64,000 bases of DNA from Gemmatimonadota bacterium (lineage in GTDB: Bacteria; Gemmatimonadota; Gemmatimonadetes; Longimicrobiales; Gaopeijiaceae): positions 1 to 64,000 of the forward strand of contig DQPL01000064.1 of assembly GCA_015664885.1 (NCBI GenBank). The letters run 5' to 3'. The translations under genes and the position numbers were made by a program. Positions 9,175-17,403 of this stretch are shown here, in pieces. Position 1 is the first letter of the stretch; every line of letters begins with the position of its first letter. Below the pieces are notes generated by a model. It worked only from the letters and a program-made list of their open reading frames with translations, ran no database searches and was not told the DNA's origin.

Positions 9175-9459
9175 TCAACGCTCTCGACGCACCTGGAACG
9201 TACCGTCGGGCCGAGCGACGAGGGTTACGGTGCCGTCCAGGTCGGTCCGGTACAAGGTCGTGCCCGAGGCGAGCAGCCGACCTAGGACACGGGGCGACGG
9301 GTGCCCGTACCGGTTGCGACGACCTACCGAAACCACCGACACTTGCGGCGCGACCGTAACGAGTGCGCCGAAGCGACTCACCGCGATGCCGGCCGCAAAG
9401 GCCAACGCCGCGGTGGCGACCGTGGGTAACGACCTGATTACGATCGCCTCCGGCCGAGA
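9175..9459 (-). pseudogene. Orphan C-terminal fragment of a ComEC/Rec2-type competence protein
   Basis: The minus-strand frame reads SVVSVGRRNRYGHPSPRVL followed by TTLYRTDLDGTV. This is the pattern that ends the metallo-beta-lactamase-like domain of ComEC/Rec2 DNA-uptake channels (SVGxxNRYGHPxPxVL...RTDxxG). A complete ComEC is 700-800 aa; here only about 75-90 residues remain. The frame is closed by a TGA just downstream of the lapA-like gene, with no membrane domain or HHG metal motif upstream. It may be a decayed remnant, or a small ORF that happens to be kept. The ORF track gives 9175-9405 (76 aa) from a TTG. Confidence 0.55.
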
Positions 9460-9466
9460 TCATGCC

Positions 9467-9781
9467 TCAGTTCTCTGCCCCGCCTCCTTCGAACAATTCA
9501 CGCTGATCGCGGTCGGCGAACCGGCTGCGCTCCTCGCGATCCTCCTCCAGGAGCCGGTCACGTAAGATCCGCCGCACCTTGAGGTCCGACTGAACGCCCG
9601 CCACGAGCATGATCACCATGCCCGTGATCAGGCCACCAAACGCGATGAAGGTGAGTGGGACTCCGTAGAGCGTCTTGATGCCAAGATCCAGCGTGACGCG
9701 CTGGCTCCCGTTCAGCGATGCGAAACCTAGAGAGAGCGCCAGGACGATGAGGATTCCCAGCGCTCCCCAGAATCGGCTCAC
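9467..9781 (-). CDS. LapA-domain inner-membrane protein
   Basis: A 104-aa protein with two predicted transmembrane helices (FWGALGILIVLALSLGFASL and PLTFIAFGGLITGMVIMLVAG), then a charged, probably coiled cytoplasmic tail (KVRRILRDRLLEEDREERSRF). This is the layout of the lipopolysaccharide-assembly-protein-A (LapA/YciS) domain family. In E. coli LapA works with LapB to control LPS synthesis; no lapB is seen here, so only the domain name is safe. The ATG overlaps the miaB stop (ATGA), so it is translated with miaB. Confidence 0.75.
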   Translation of the reverse strand: MSRFWGALGILIVLALSLGFASLNGSQRVTLDLGIKTLYGVPLTFIAFGGLITGMVIMLVAGVQSDLKVRRILRDRLLEEDREERSRFADRDQRELFEGGGAEN

Positions 9782-11160
9782 TTCAGTCCTGCCATCGCCG
9801 GCCCCGCTACCTCCCTTCCCGCGAACGTCGCGCCGGTCGTGGTCTGCAGTTCGACCACCGTGTACTCGCCGGCGCGAGCAGGCTCGCCGTCGAAGACCAC
9901 GACCTTGTTGCGACGGGTTCGGCCAAGGATCTGGCCTTCCCTTCGGCCCTTCCTCTCGATGAGAACCCGCTCGACACGACCGACCTCCGCAGCGTTGATC
10001 TCGGCCTGGATAGCGCGGCTCACCTCGATGAGCCCTTCCAGACGCGCCTGCGCCAGATCCGGGTCGATGAAGTCTTCTTCCGGCAGCTTCGTCGCGGGCG
10101 TGCCTTCGCGCAGCGAGTACTTGTATGTGAACGCCTCGTCGAAACGCACCTCGCGCATCAGGTCGAGCGTGTCCTCGTACTCTTCATCCGTTTCACCGGG
10201 GAACGCCACGATGATGTCCGTCGAGAGCGCGATGTCCGGAATTGCACTGCGCACCAGCTCGACCTTTTCCAGCAGCTTTTCTACCGTGTATCGGCGCAGC
10301 ATGCGTTTCAGGGTGCGGTTGTTCCCGGACTGCGCCGGCAGGTGCAGCTGCTCGCAGACCGCAGCCTCGGTGGCCATCACACCCACTAGCTCAGGGGTAA
10401 CGTCGTTTGGATGCGGCGACGTGAAACGCACTCTCTGAATGCCGTCGACCCGAGCCACGTCGGACAAGAGGCGTGGGAAATTCCAATCGCCCCATTCGTA
10501 GGAGTTCACGGTCTGGCCGAGCAGCGTAACCTCGGTGACGCCGGTCTCCACCAGGCCGCGCACCTCTTTGAGAATCTCTGGGGCGGCACGGTTCTTTTCG
10601 GGCCCCCTCACGTAGGGCACGATGCAGAACGTGCAGCGGTGGTCGCAGCCTCGCTGGATCGGAAGCCACGCAGTGGGCCCCTCCGCTCGGCGCTGCTCCA
10701 GCCCTTGGTAGTTCTCTCCCAGGCTGAGATCGAGCACCGCGAGTTGGGGCCCCCTCTTGCTCGTACGTGCGCCCGGAGCTTCCCGCCTCTGCTCGAGACT
10801 AGCGAGGGTCTGGGGAAGGGCCCGGTATCCGTCGGGCCCCATGACCAGATCCACGTAGGGCGCCTGCTCGAGCAGGGTCTCGCCCAGGCGCTGTGCCATG
10901 CACCCGGTCACGCCGATGACCACGTCGGGGCGTTCGCGCTTGAGTCCGTTGAGCTGCGCGACGCGCCCGAGCACGCGCTTCTCTGCATGCTCCCGGATCG
11001 CACACGTATTGATCAGTACCACGTCCGCCTCTTCGGGCGTGGCGACGATGAGGTATCCGTTACTTTCGAGCACGCCTTCCATCAGCTCACCATCGCTGAT
11101 GTTCATCTGACATCCGTACGTTTCGACGTACGCGCGGCGCTTGGACCCGGGCTCGTTCAT
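9778..11160 (-). CDS. miaB: tRNA (N6-isopentenyl adenosine(37)-C2)-methylthiotransferase MiaB
   Basis: Radical-SAM methylthiotransferase that adds a methylthio group to isopentenyl-A37 of tRNAs. The 460-aa protein has the N-terminal UPF0004 cysteines (YGCQMN, NTCAIREHAEKR, GCMAQ), the radical-SAM triad in RGCDHRCTFCIVPYVRG, the MiaB-type LLGQTVNSY, and a C-terminal TRAM domain (about 390-455). It is paired head-to-tail with mtaB (4-bp overlap), so both A37 methylthio modifications (ms2i6A and ms2t6A) are made from one transcript. RGPEKNR follows the radical-SAM motif where RGxExSR is usual, a mild variation. Confidence 0.93.
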   Translation of the reverse strand: MNEPGSKRRAYVETYGCQMNISDGELMEGVLESNGYLIVATPEEADVVLINTCAIREHAEKRVLGRVAQLNGLKRERPDVVIGVTGCMAQRLGETLLEQAPYVDLVMGPDGYRALPQTLASLEQRREAPGARTSKRGPQLAVLDLSLGENYQGLEQRRAEGPTAWLPIQRGCDHRCTFCIVPYVRGPEKNRAAPEILKEVRGLVETGVTEVTLLGQTVNSYEWGDWNFPRLLSDVARVDGIQRVRFTSPHPNDVTPELVGVMATEAAVCEQLHLPAQSGNNRTLKRMLRRYTVEKLLEKVELVRSAIPDIALSTDIIVAFPGETDEEYEDTLDLMREVRFDEAFTYKYSLREGTPATKLPEEDFIDPDLAQARLEGLIEVSRAIQAEINAAEVGRVERVLIERKGRREGQILGRTRRNKVVVFDGEPARAGEYTVVELQTTTGATFAGREVAGPAMAGLK

Positions 11161-12488
11161 GCTGAAATCACGGAGGGTTGCTGGGACAACGCAATATACA
11201 GATGGTCCGCGTCCCCCTGCAGTGTACCCGTCGGAAGCCGCTCGAGCGTGCCGGTCTGCTCATGGTGGTGAGCCGTGCGAAGTGCACCGCCCACCCCAAC
11301 TCGCAGATAGTCCCCGGTCAGCGCGGTACCCCCGTCACCCTCGACGACCACCTCGGCGGACCCGCCGACGCGTGTCTCCCGATACTCTCTGCCCTTCGCC
11401 TGGGCAATCTCCCTCAGCTCACGGCTTCGCTGCCCTGACACGCGCTGCGGCACCGGATGAGGCAAGCGGACGGCCACGGTCCCGTCACGAGGGGAGAACG
11501 GGAATACATGCAGGTAGGTGAACGGCAGCTCATCGATCAGCGCTCGGGTGGAGTCGTGGTCATGCTCGCTCTCGCCCGGAAATCCCGTGATGACGTCCGC
11601 GCCGAGTCCGAGAGGAGACACACGTTCGGCGAGCTCCAACACCCGCACTCGATATTGTTCACGCGTGTGCCACCGGCGCATGAGCTTGAGCACGGGATCC
11701 GCCCCGCTCTGCAGCGGCATGTGCACGTGCGGAGCGAGGCGTCCCCCAGACGTTGCGAGCAGGTCGATGAGCAGGTCGTCTACCTCCGTGGCTTCGATAC
11801 TGCCCAGGCGGAACCGTGCGTCGGGGACCCGGTCCAGCAACAGGGCCACGAGGCGCGAGAGCGTCCAGGTCGGATCCAGATCCTTCCCGTAGTGCCCGAT
11901 GTGGATGCCAGTCACGACCAGTTCGGGATGCCGCCCGGACAACAGCAGCGCCTCGGCCACTACCTGATCCGGCGCCCGGGAGCGCGACTCGCCCCGAGCC
12001 AACCGCGTGGCGCAGAACGAGCACTTGCGGTCGCATCCATCCTGCACCTTGAGCCACCCCCGCGTAGCGCCCCGGCGCGTCCGCAGCAGCTCGCCGCCGA
12101 TCGGTTCGGTGTCGATGCGGTCCAAGGCTGAACGCAGCTCGATCTGCACCGGCGTCGCCGGCTCCAACGCGCCCGCGACGGCAACCGGATCATGTCCCTC
12201 GATGACCGCAACAACCCCGGGCATCGCGCGGTATTCGTCGGCCTTGAGCGCCGCCGAGCAGCCCGCCACCACGACCTGCGCCTCTGGCTTCTCGCGTACC
12301 AGGCGCCGGATGAAGCGGCGGGCGCCCGCATCCGCCTTGTTGGTCACCGTGCAGGTATTGACCACGTAGATGTCTGCGTCCGAGCGCCTGAGCATGGTCT
12401 CGCCGCCACGCGCTTCCACCTCTTGGCGCATCCGCTCAGTGTCGTACTGATTGGCCTTGCAGCCGAAGGTGTGATAGAAGACGCGCAT
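11157..12488 (-). CDS. mtaB: tRNA (N6-L-threonylcarbamoyladenosine(37)-C2)-methylthiotransferase MtaB
   Basis: Radical-SAM methylthiotransferase that converts t6A37 to ms2t6A37 in tRNA. The 443-aa protein shows HTFGCKANQYDTE, VVNTCTVTNKAD (the MtaB rather than MiaB version), VVAGCSA, the radical-SAM CxxxCxxC in QDGCDRKCSFCATRLARG, TGIHIGHYG, LRLGSIE-like RLGSIEATEV, and HMPLQSGADPVLKLMRRWHT. RimO is unlikely because the motif set is MtaB's. The ATG at 12488 is followed by MRVFYHTFG. The stop overlaps the miaB start by 4 bp. Confidence 0.9.
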   Translation of the reverse strand: MRVFYHTFGCKANQYDTERMRQEVEARGGETMLRRSDADIYVVNTCTVTNKADAGARRFIRRLVREKPEAQVVVAGCSAALKADEYRAMPGVVAVIEGHDPVAVAGALEPATPVQIELRSALDRIDTEPIGGELLRTRRGATRGWLKVQDGCDRKCSFCATRLARGESRSRAPDQVVAEALLLSGRHPELVVTGIHIGHYGKDLDPTWTLSRLVALLLDRVPDARFRLGSIEATEVDDLLIDLLATSGGRLAPHVHMPLQSGADPVLKLMRRWHTREQYRVRVLELAERVSPLGLGADVITGFPGESEHDHDSTRALIDELPFTYLHVFPFSPRDGTVAVRLPHPVPQRVSGQRSRELREIAQAKGREYRETRVGGSAEVVVEGDGGTALTGDYLRVGVGGALRTAHHHEQTGTLERLPTGTLQGDADHLYIALSQQPSVISA

Positions 12489-12536
12489 GCTGGGATGGGT
12501 TATGTGGGCCTAAGGATCTCCGGAACCGTCGGCCGC

Positions 12537-13721
12537 CTAATAGCCGGTTACGCGCAGTGAGAACGTGGCACGCCAAAATTTTTCGGTGAGTGACGAGTCG
12601 GAACGCTCACCCCTTTCTAGCGCGAAGTCCGCCCCTGCCAAAGTGATCCCCCCTGTCTGATTCAAGATGAACCCGAAGCCACCGGCCAAGGTCGTCTCGG
12701 TCGCGCCCCCACTCCCGAAGGAAAATGGGAGACTACTCTTCCGGTAGCCGAATCGGAGCGGTGCGGTGAGACCAAGGAGACGCGCCCGCGACAACTCGAG
12801 GCCCACGCCGAATCCGTTCGTGGTCCCCACCGTAGAGGGCGTGCTCAGGTCGTCAGCGATATCTCCCCAATCGGCGCGCACTACACTCGCCGTTATGAGC
12901 AGTCCGGGTGCCAGCACTACGCTGGTCCCCAACCGGTACTGAAACGGAAGGTCGAACGAACGGTGGCTCCCGTCCGTCCCCTCCGATCCGGTGGCGTTGA
13001 GGGAGCCGGTCCAGGTCGCGCTACCTGCGACGCGGACAATGGTGCCCAAGTCCGCAGCGAAGCCCGCTGTTAGGGACGCGCCAGAATAGCTCCAGCGGCC
13101 GCCGACCTCGTAGAGCTCGAGATTGGCGGTGGCGGACGCGTCGCCAAAGTCACGAATCAACCGGCGCGTGAGCGAGCCCGCGTACCGACCCACGGAGAAG
13201 CCTACGCCAAGTCGGTCGCTGAGCCGCCTCGAGTAGCCGAAGTTGACGAGGGAGACGGCGCCGTTCTGCTCGAAGAAGTCGCTGGCGTCCGTGGGGCCGT
13301 CGAGCAAGTCCACTGTCACATCTCGTTGGCCGTCGAAGCGTTGATCGAGGAAGGAACCGAAGTTGGCGGTAAACATGCCCGAAAAGAGCGGGTATCCGAT
13401 GCCGAGCAATGGGAAGCGGTTGCCCTGAAAGCTCCCGCTCTCGTCCTCACCGCGCTGGTATTCGACCCAGGACGGCTGAGCCACGAGCACCGCCGCGGGG
13501 ATGACGAGCAAACCGGCCGCACCTGGATCGCTCGGCAGAATGGCGTGTCCGAAGAGCCCGATGCCGAGGTTGCCCAACGCCCGTCCGCGCCCGTCGATCG
13601 ACTCTGCCGGCAGGCCGAGCCCCGCCGCGTTGTAGAGCGATTGCGCGCACAGCGGCGCCGCGCTCAAGGACAGCGCCGCAGTCAACAAGAAGACCCGTGT
13701 GTGCTCGAGCAGGGACCTCAC
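12537..13721 (-). CDS. Predicted outer-membrane beta-barrel protein (FadL/PorV-like), unassigned
   Basis: A 394-aa protein with a Sec signal peptide (FLLTAALSLSAAPLCAQ, cleavage after AQ near 26). The rest alternates short amphipathic strands and Gly/Asp turns and ends in LRVTGY, an aromatic C-terminus typical of outer-membrane barrels. The early RGRALGNLGIGLFG with PSDPGAA resembles FadL/PorV-type porins, but I cannot assign a substrate. Its start overlaps the stop of the upstream lipoprotein gene (13718-13721), so the two are probably made together and may form one outer-membrane unit. Confidence 0.6.
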   Translation of the reverse strand: MRSLLEHTRVFLLTAALSLSAAPLCAQSLYNAAGLGLPAESIDGRGRALGNLGIGLFGHAILPSDPGAAGLLVIPAAVLVAQPSWVEYQRGEDESGSFQGNRFPLLGIGYPLFSGMFTANFGSFLDQRFDGQRDVTVDLLDGPTDASDFFEQNGAVSLVNFGYSRRLSDRLGVGFSVGRYAGSLTRRLIRDFGDASATANLELYEVGGRWSYSGASLTAGFAADLGTIVRVAGSATWTGSLNATGSEGTDGSHRSFDLPFQYRLGTSVVLAPGLLITASVVRADWGDIADDLSTPSTVGTTNGFGVGLELSRARLLGLTAPLRFGYRKSSLPFSFGSGGATETTLAGGFGFILNQTGGITLAGADFALERGERSDSSLTEKFWRATFSLRVTGY

Positions 13722-15025
13722 GGTAGCTCCACGGATCGGCCAATGGTTACGATCAGCTTGAGGAAGGGAGCGTTTTCGTCCCCTGGGCCATTGAACGACG
13801 CGAACGTGATCGAGACCGGCTCGAACACCGAGAGCAGCGCGAGCGTCTCAGGAGGATCGAAGCCCGCCGCGTCCGTGCCTGATACGAGATTCCGCGCAAA
13901 GATCGTGATCGGAATCTCGACATCCTGCCCAGCCTGGTCCCCGAAGAACTCGGGCCCGATGAGGCGACCCGCAAAGCCGACCAGCGAGTTCCCAAGCGGA
14001 GCCTTCGGCAACGCAACCCGGCTGAGCACAGGCCGCACATCGATCGCGACAGTATCAGTGGGCTGGAACGCATCTTGGGTTCTTCGGGTCCGCAATACCA
14101 CCGCCGCGTAGTTGAGCTCGGAGGAATGCAGCGTCACTGGGCACGCGACCACCGCACAAAGCGCCTCCGGGCCGTTGAGCTGCGTCGGCACTCGTATGTC
14201 GAGCACCGTTCGCCACGCCGGCGCCCCGCCGACCCGAATGCCGTCCGGGGGAGGCTCCGGGAACGGGCTATAGATGAAGGTGATCTCCTCGCGCGGAGCG
14301 ACGAGGAAGAACGTCGAGTCGGGGTTCAGACTCGGGCGCGTGTTGAGCCGTAGTACGGCCGTCGCGATCTGGATGCGCGCGCCCTCCGTGAGCAAGTCGA
14401 TGCGCGCACCTCGGCTCACGTCCGACGTATCGGCCCAGGCAGCCACCTGCGCCGAGTCGAGCTCGAACCAGACGGAATCACCGGTCGCCGGGTCCCATTC
14501 GGCGGTACCCAGAGGCACCACTGGCCCAGCACCTTCCTCCGGCCACGGCCGCCGATCGTTGATCGTGTCGACCGCGGTGGTCCAAGTGACCGTGCTCACG
14601 TCCCAGGGGTGCTGGATCGCTCCCAGGCGCAGCAGCACAGGTCCCTCGTTGGTGCTCGCGATGGTATCGAGGAACGCGACCACGCGACCACCGATGAAGG
14701 TGAGCGACGAGTCGGGCCGCGTGGTTCCCGTGGTATCCCTCACGGAAACCGTAGTGGGATACGCCCCGAAACGCAGCAGCGTGCGGGCGTCGAGCGTGCC
14801 CGCGAACGAATTGGCAAGCACGCCGGCGCCCAGCTCCGAAGGGGATCCATATCCACCGATCACTTCCAGGTTGGACGCGAAGTCCTCCCACGGGATGTGC
14901 AACTCCAAAGTGATCGGCTCGTCGGGCAGCAGGCTCTCGTCGAGTGAAGTGGGCGTTTGTTCTGCGCAGGCAACGACGCCGAGCGCCGCCAAGGCGAGCA
15001 ATGATCCAATGAGCTTACTGCGCAC
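13718..15025 (-). CDS. Large putative lipoprotein coupled to the barrel gene
   Basis: The track ORF begins far upstream inside cdd. The likely start is GTG 15025 (12 bp after the cdd stop, GAGACGAG upstream), which opens a lipoprotein signal (RSKLIGSLLALAALGVVAC, Cys 20) and gives 435 aa. The mature part has beta-rich segments such as ARTLLRFGAYPTTV, GPVLLRLGAIQHPWDV, TAVLRLNTRP and AAVVLRTRRT. These spaced LR(L/F) strands suggest repeated carbohydrate-binding-like/DNRLRE-type units, though I do not claim a named family. Two cysteines (CAVVAC) may form a disulfide. Overlaps the barrel gene by 4 bp. Confidence 0.6.
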   Translation of the reverse strand: MRSKLIGSLLALAALGVVACAEQTPTSLDESLLPDEPITLELHIPWEDFASNLEVIGGYGSPSELGAGVLANSFAGTLDARTLLRFGAYPTTVSVRDTTGTTRPDSSLTFIGGRVVAFLDTIASTNEGPVLLRLGAIQHPWDVSTVTWTTAVDTINDRRPWPEEGAGPVVPLGTAEWDPATGDSVWFELDSAQVAAWADTSDVSRGARIDLLTEGARIQIATAVLRLNTRPSLNPDSTFFLVAPREEITFIYSPFPEPPPDGIRVGGAPAWRTVLDIRVPTQLNGPEALCAVVACPVTLHSSELNYAAVVLRTRRTQDAFQPTDTVAIDVRPVLSRVALPKAPLGNSLVGFAGRLIGPEFFGDQAGQDVEIPITIFARNLVSGTDAAGFDPPETLALLSVFEPVSITFASFNGPGDENAPFLKLIVTIGRSVELP

Positions 15026-15036
15026 GTTTTCTCGTC

Positions 15037-15444
15037 TCAATCGTGTTGCCCGCCAGGCCATTCCGGCAGACCCTCGAAGGGTGAGGGCAGAAGCTCGCCC
15101 AATGTCCACTGTTTTCGAAGACCACCGGCCTCCGACACCACAATCAGGTCCGATGCGAACTCCGCCAGGACCTGACGACATGCCCCGCACGGCCCGACTG
15201 GCCGCTCGCCGTTGGTTACGATCGCTACCGCGCGAAAGCTCTTCACACCCTGGGCGATCGCACTCGCCACCGCCGACCGTTCCGCACATACAGTCAGACC
15301 GTATGACGCGTTCTCGACGTTGCATCCCACATGCACGGATCCGTCTTCCGCGAGCAACGCCGCACCCACCTGGAACCCCGAGTAGGGCGCATGAGCCTTT
15401 TCAGAGACAGCTCGAGCCTCGTCGATCAGACGCTCAAGATCCAT
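15037..15444 (-). CDS. cdd: Cytidine deaminase
   Basis: Deaminates cytidine/deoxycytidine to uridine/deoxyuridine in pyrimidine salvage. The 135-aa protein is the small homotetrameric type. Zinc-site motifs are complete: CAERSA (ligand Cys 53, proton-shuttling Glu 55) and PCGACRQVL (Cys 86 and Cys 89). The N-terminal AHAPYSGFQVGAALL and GCNVENASYG are typical substrate-binding segments. It overlaps alr by 11 bp. Confidence 0.96.
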   Translation of the reverse strand: MDLERLIDEARAVSEKAHAPYSGFQVGAALLAEDGSVHVGCNVENASYGLTVCAERSAVASAIAQGVKSFRAVAIVTNGERPVGPCGACRQVLAEFASDLIVVSEAGGLRKQWTLGELLPSPFEGLPEWPGGQHD

Positions 15445-16561
15445 CTAGACCCTTCCAAATCCGGGGAATACGCGGCGTGAGGCCGGTCAGCACTTCGTAG
15501 CTAATGGTACCGGCCAGTCCAGCTACCTCGTCCAAGGTGATGCGAGCGTCGCCGTCGGTGCCGATCAACGTCGCGATATCGCCGCGCCCGACATCTGGGA
15601 CACCGGTGATGTTTACCACCGTCACGTCCATGGAGATCCGTCCAATGATGGGGGCGCGAACGCCGCGTAGCAGCACATGTCCCCGATTGCCGAGAGCTCG
15701 AGAGAGCCCGTCTCCGTATCCGATCGAGAGCGTGGCCCACCGCTCGGCGCCTTGCGCGTGGTAGGTAGCGCCGTAACCGACGCTGTCCCCGGGCGCCGCC
15801 TCTTTGATGTGCACGACACGCGCTCGCAGCGCGACCACGGGTTCTGGCACCACGAGCCCCGTGCCTATCTCACCGCCATACAGGAAGATGCCCGGACGTA
15901 CCACCGCTACCGCATACTCGGGCAAGCGCAATGCGGCCGAACTGTTCAGTACGTGAACCACGACGCCTTCAGGTGGGCGGAGGCGCTCGAGCGTGCCTTG
16001 CAGCCTACGCCACTGTTCGTGCACCGACTCCGGCCCCTCGTTGGCGGAGTGCAGGTGCGTGTAGCAACCGACCCAGCGCAGCGTGCCACCGGTGGCCTGC
16101 GAAACGTGTGGACCCCAAGTGTCCACGGCACGCCAATCGAGGCCGGACCGACCCATCCCCGTATCGACCTCGAGGTGGACGCCGGCGCGCGACCCGAGAG
16201 ACTCGGCCATGTCCGCGGTCTCTCGAAGCGCGTCGAGACTGGAGATCCCAACCTGCAACTCCGACTCCAGCGCAGTTAAAAGCGAGCCTTCGGGCACCGG
16301 GCTCACCACCACGACCGGGCGTGTGACGCCCAGCGCGCGCAGTTGCGCGCCCTCTTCGGCGGTGGCCACCCCAAATCCCCAAGGGTCCGTGCGCTCCAGC
16401 ACCTGCGCCGCCTCGGTGACACCCAGTCCATAGGCGTCCGCCTTCACCATCGGAAGCAGGCGCGCGTCGGGACCGATCGACGACTGCACGGTCCTGGCGT
16501 TATTCAGGAGCGACTGAGCGTCGATTTCGGCCCAAGCTCGGGCGGTTGGATTCGTTGACAT
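15434..16561 (-). CDS. alr: Alanine racemase
   Basis: PLP enzyme interconverting L- and D-alanine for peptidoglycan. The 375-aa protein has the PLP lysine in MVKADAYGLG (Lys 40), EVDTGMGRSG, NSSAALRLPE, VRPGIFLYGG, the second-base tyrosine region SVGYGATY and GRISMDVTVV. The ATG lies 50 bp from the divergent mazG ATG; 16562-16611 must therefore hold any promoters for both. With cdd it forms a two-gene unit, although the functions are unrelated. Confidence 0.96.
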   Translation of the reverse strand: MSTNPTARAWAEIDAQSLLNNARTVQSSIGPDARLLPMVKADAYGLGVTEAAQVLERTDPWGFGVATAEEGAQLRALGVTRPVVVVSPVPEGSLLTALESELQVGISSLDALRETADMAESLGSRAGVHLEVDTGMGRSGLDWRAVDTWGPHVSQATGGTLRWVGCYTHLHSANEGPESVHEQWRRLQGTLERLRPPEGVVVHVLNSSAALRLPEYAVAVVRPGIFLYGGEIGTGLVVPEPVVALRARVVHIKEAAPGDSVGYGATYHAQGAERWATLSIGYGDGLSRALGNRGHVLLRGVRAPIIGRISMDVTVVNITGVPDVGRGDIATLIGTDGDARITLDEVAGLAGTISYEVLTGLTPRIPRIWKGLDGS

Positions 16562-16611
16562 GAGCCGAGAAAGATGCCAAGAACTAGCCTCACATACGAC
16601 CCCGAGCGCTC

Positions 16612-17403
16612 ATGAGCCACACCCCCGACAACGAAGCCGATCGGCACCACTTTCCAGGGCCCGGAACCCTCGATCGGGCGGTCAGGCTGGTCCGCTTCCT
16701 GCGGGAGAACTGTCCCTGGGATGCTGAGCAGACCGCGGAGTCGTTGATCCCGCACCTGCTCGAAGAAACGCACGAGGTCGTGGACGCGATCCGTGACGGT
16801 GGCCCGGAAGATGTAGAGGGCGAGCTGGGAGACCTGCTGCTCAACCTCGCGTTCCAGATCGTCGTGGCTGAAGAGTCGGGCACGATGGACTCGGACAGCA
16901 TCTACGCACGCCTCGAGGAGAAGATGATCCGGCGGCACCCCCATCTCTTCGGGGAAGGTGAGCGACAAGACTGGGAGGTCTTGAAGGCGGCTGAAAGAAA
17001 GCCGGACGAGAACGTACTGTCGGGCATGGCGAAGGGGCTCGATCCTCTGACCAAATCGTTCCGCATCCAGGAGCGAGTGGCCGCGGTCGGGTTCGATTGG
17101 GAAAGCTACGAGGGGGCGTGGCACAAGGTCAGTGAAGAACTGAAAGAAGTACGGGAGGCGGTCGAAGCCGGCGACGACCAGGCCGTTCAGGAAGAGATCG
17201 GGGATCTCCTCTTCGCGGCCGTGAATCTGGCGCGGCTCGCGGGACCCCACCCAACGACCGCCTTGAGCCGCGCAAACACCAAGTTCCAGGCTCGATTCGA
17301 TCGGCTCGAGCAGATCGCGCTAGAGAGGAGCATCCCGCTTGAGAGCGCAGGTCTCAAAGCTCTGGATGCCCTCTGGGATGAAGTGAAAAGAGAGGAGCTC
17401 TAG
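16612..17403 (+). CDS. mazG: Nucleoside triphosphate pyrophosphohydrolase MazG
   Basis: Hydrolyses (d)NTPs, including damaged ones, to monophosphates and pyrophosphate. The 263-aa protein has the two-domain MazG layout. The N-terminal domain carries CPWDAEQTAESLIPHLLEET and EGELGDLLLNLAFQI; the C-terminal domain carries EELKEVREAVE and EEIGDLLFAAVNLAR. Both EExxE...ExxD metal-binding sets are present. The hinge contains RHPHLFGE and the conserved W-E. It is the only plus-strand gene between 7.1 and 44.6 kb, and it converges with the next gene with a 4-bp stop overlap. Confidence 0.94.
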   Translation: MSHTPDNEADRHHFPGPGTLDRAVRLVRFLRENCPWDAEQTAESLIPHLLEETHEVVDAIRDGGPEDVEGELGDLLLNLAFQIVVAEESGTMDSDSIYARLEEKMIRRHPHLFGEGERQDWEVLKAAERKPDENVLSGMAKGLDPLTKSFRIQERVAAVGFDWESYEGAWHKVSEELKEVREAVEAGDDQAVQEEIGDLLFAAVNLARLAGPHPTTALSRANTKFQARFDRLEQIALERSIPLESAGLKALDALWDEVKREEL

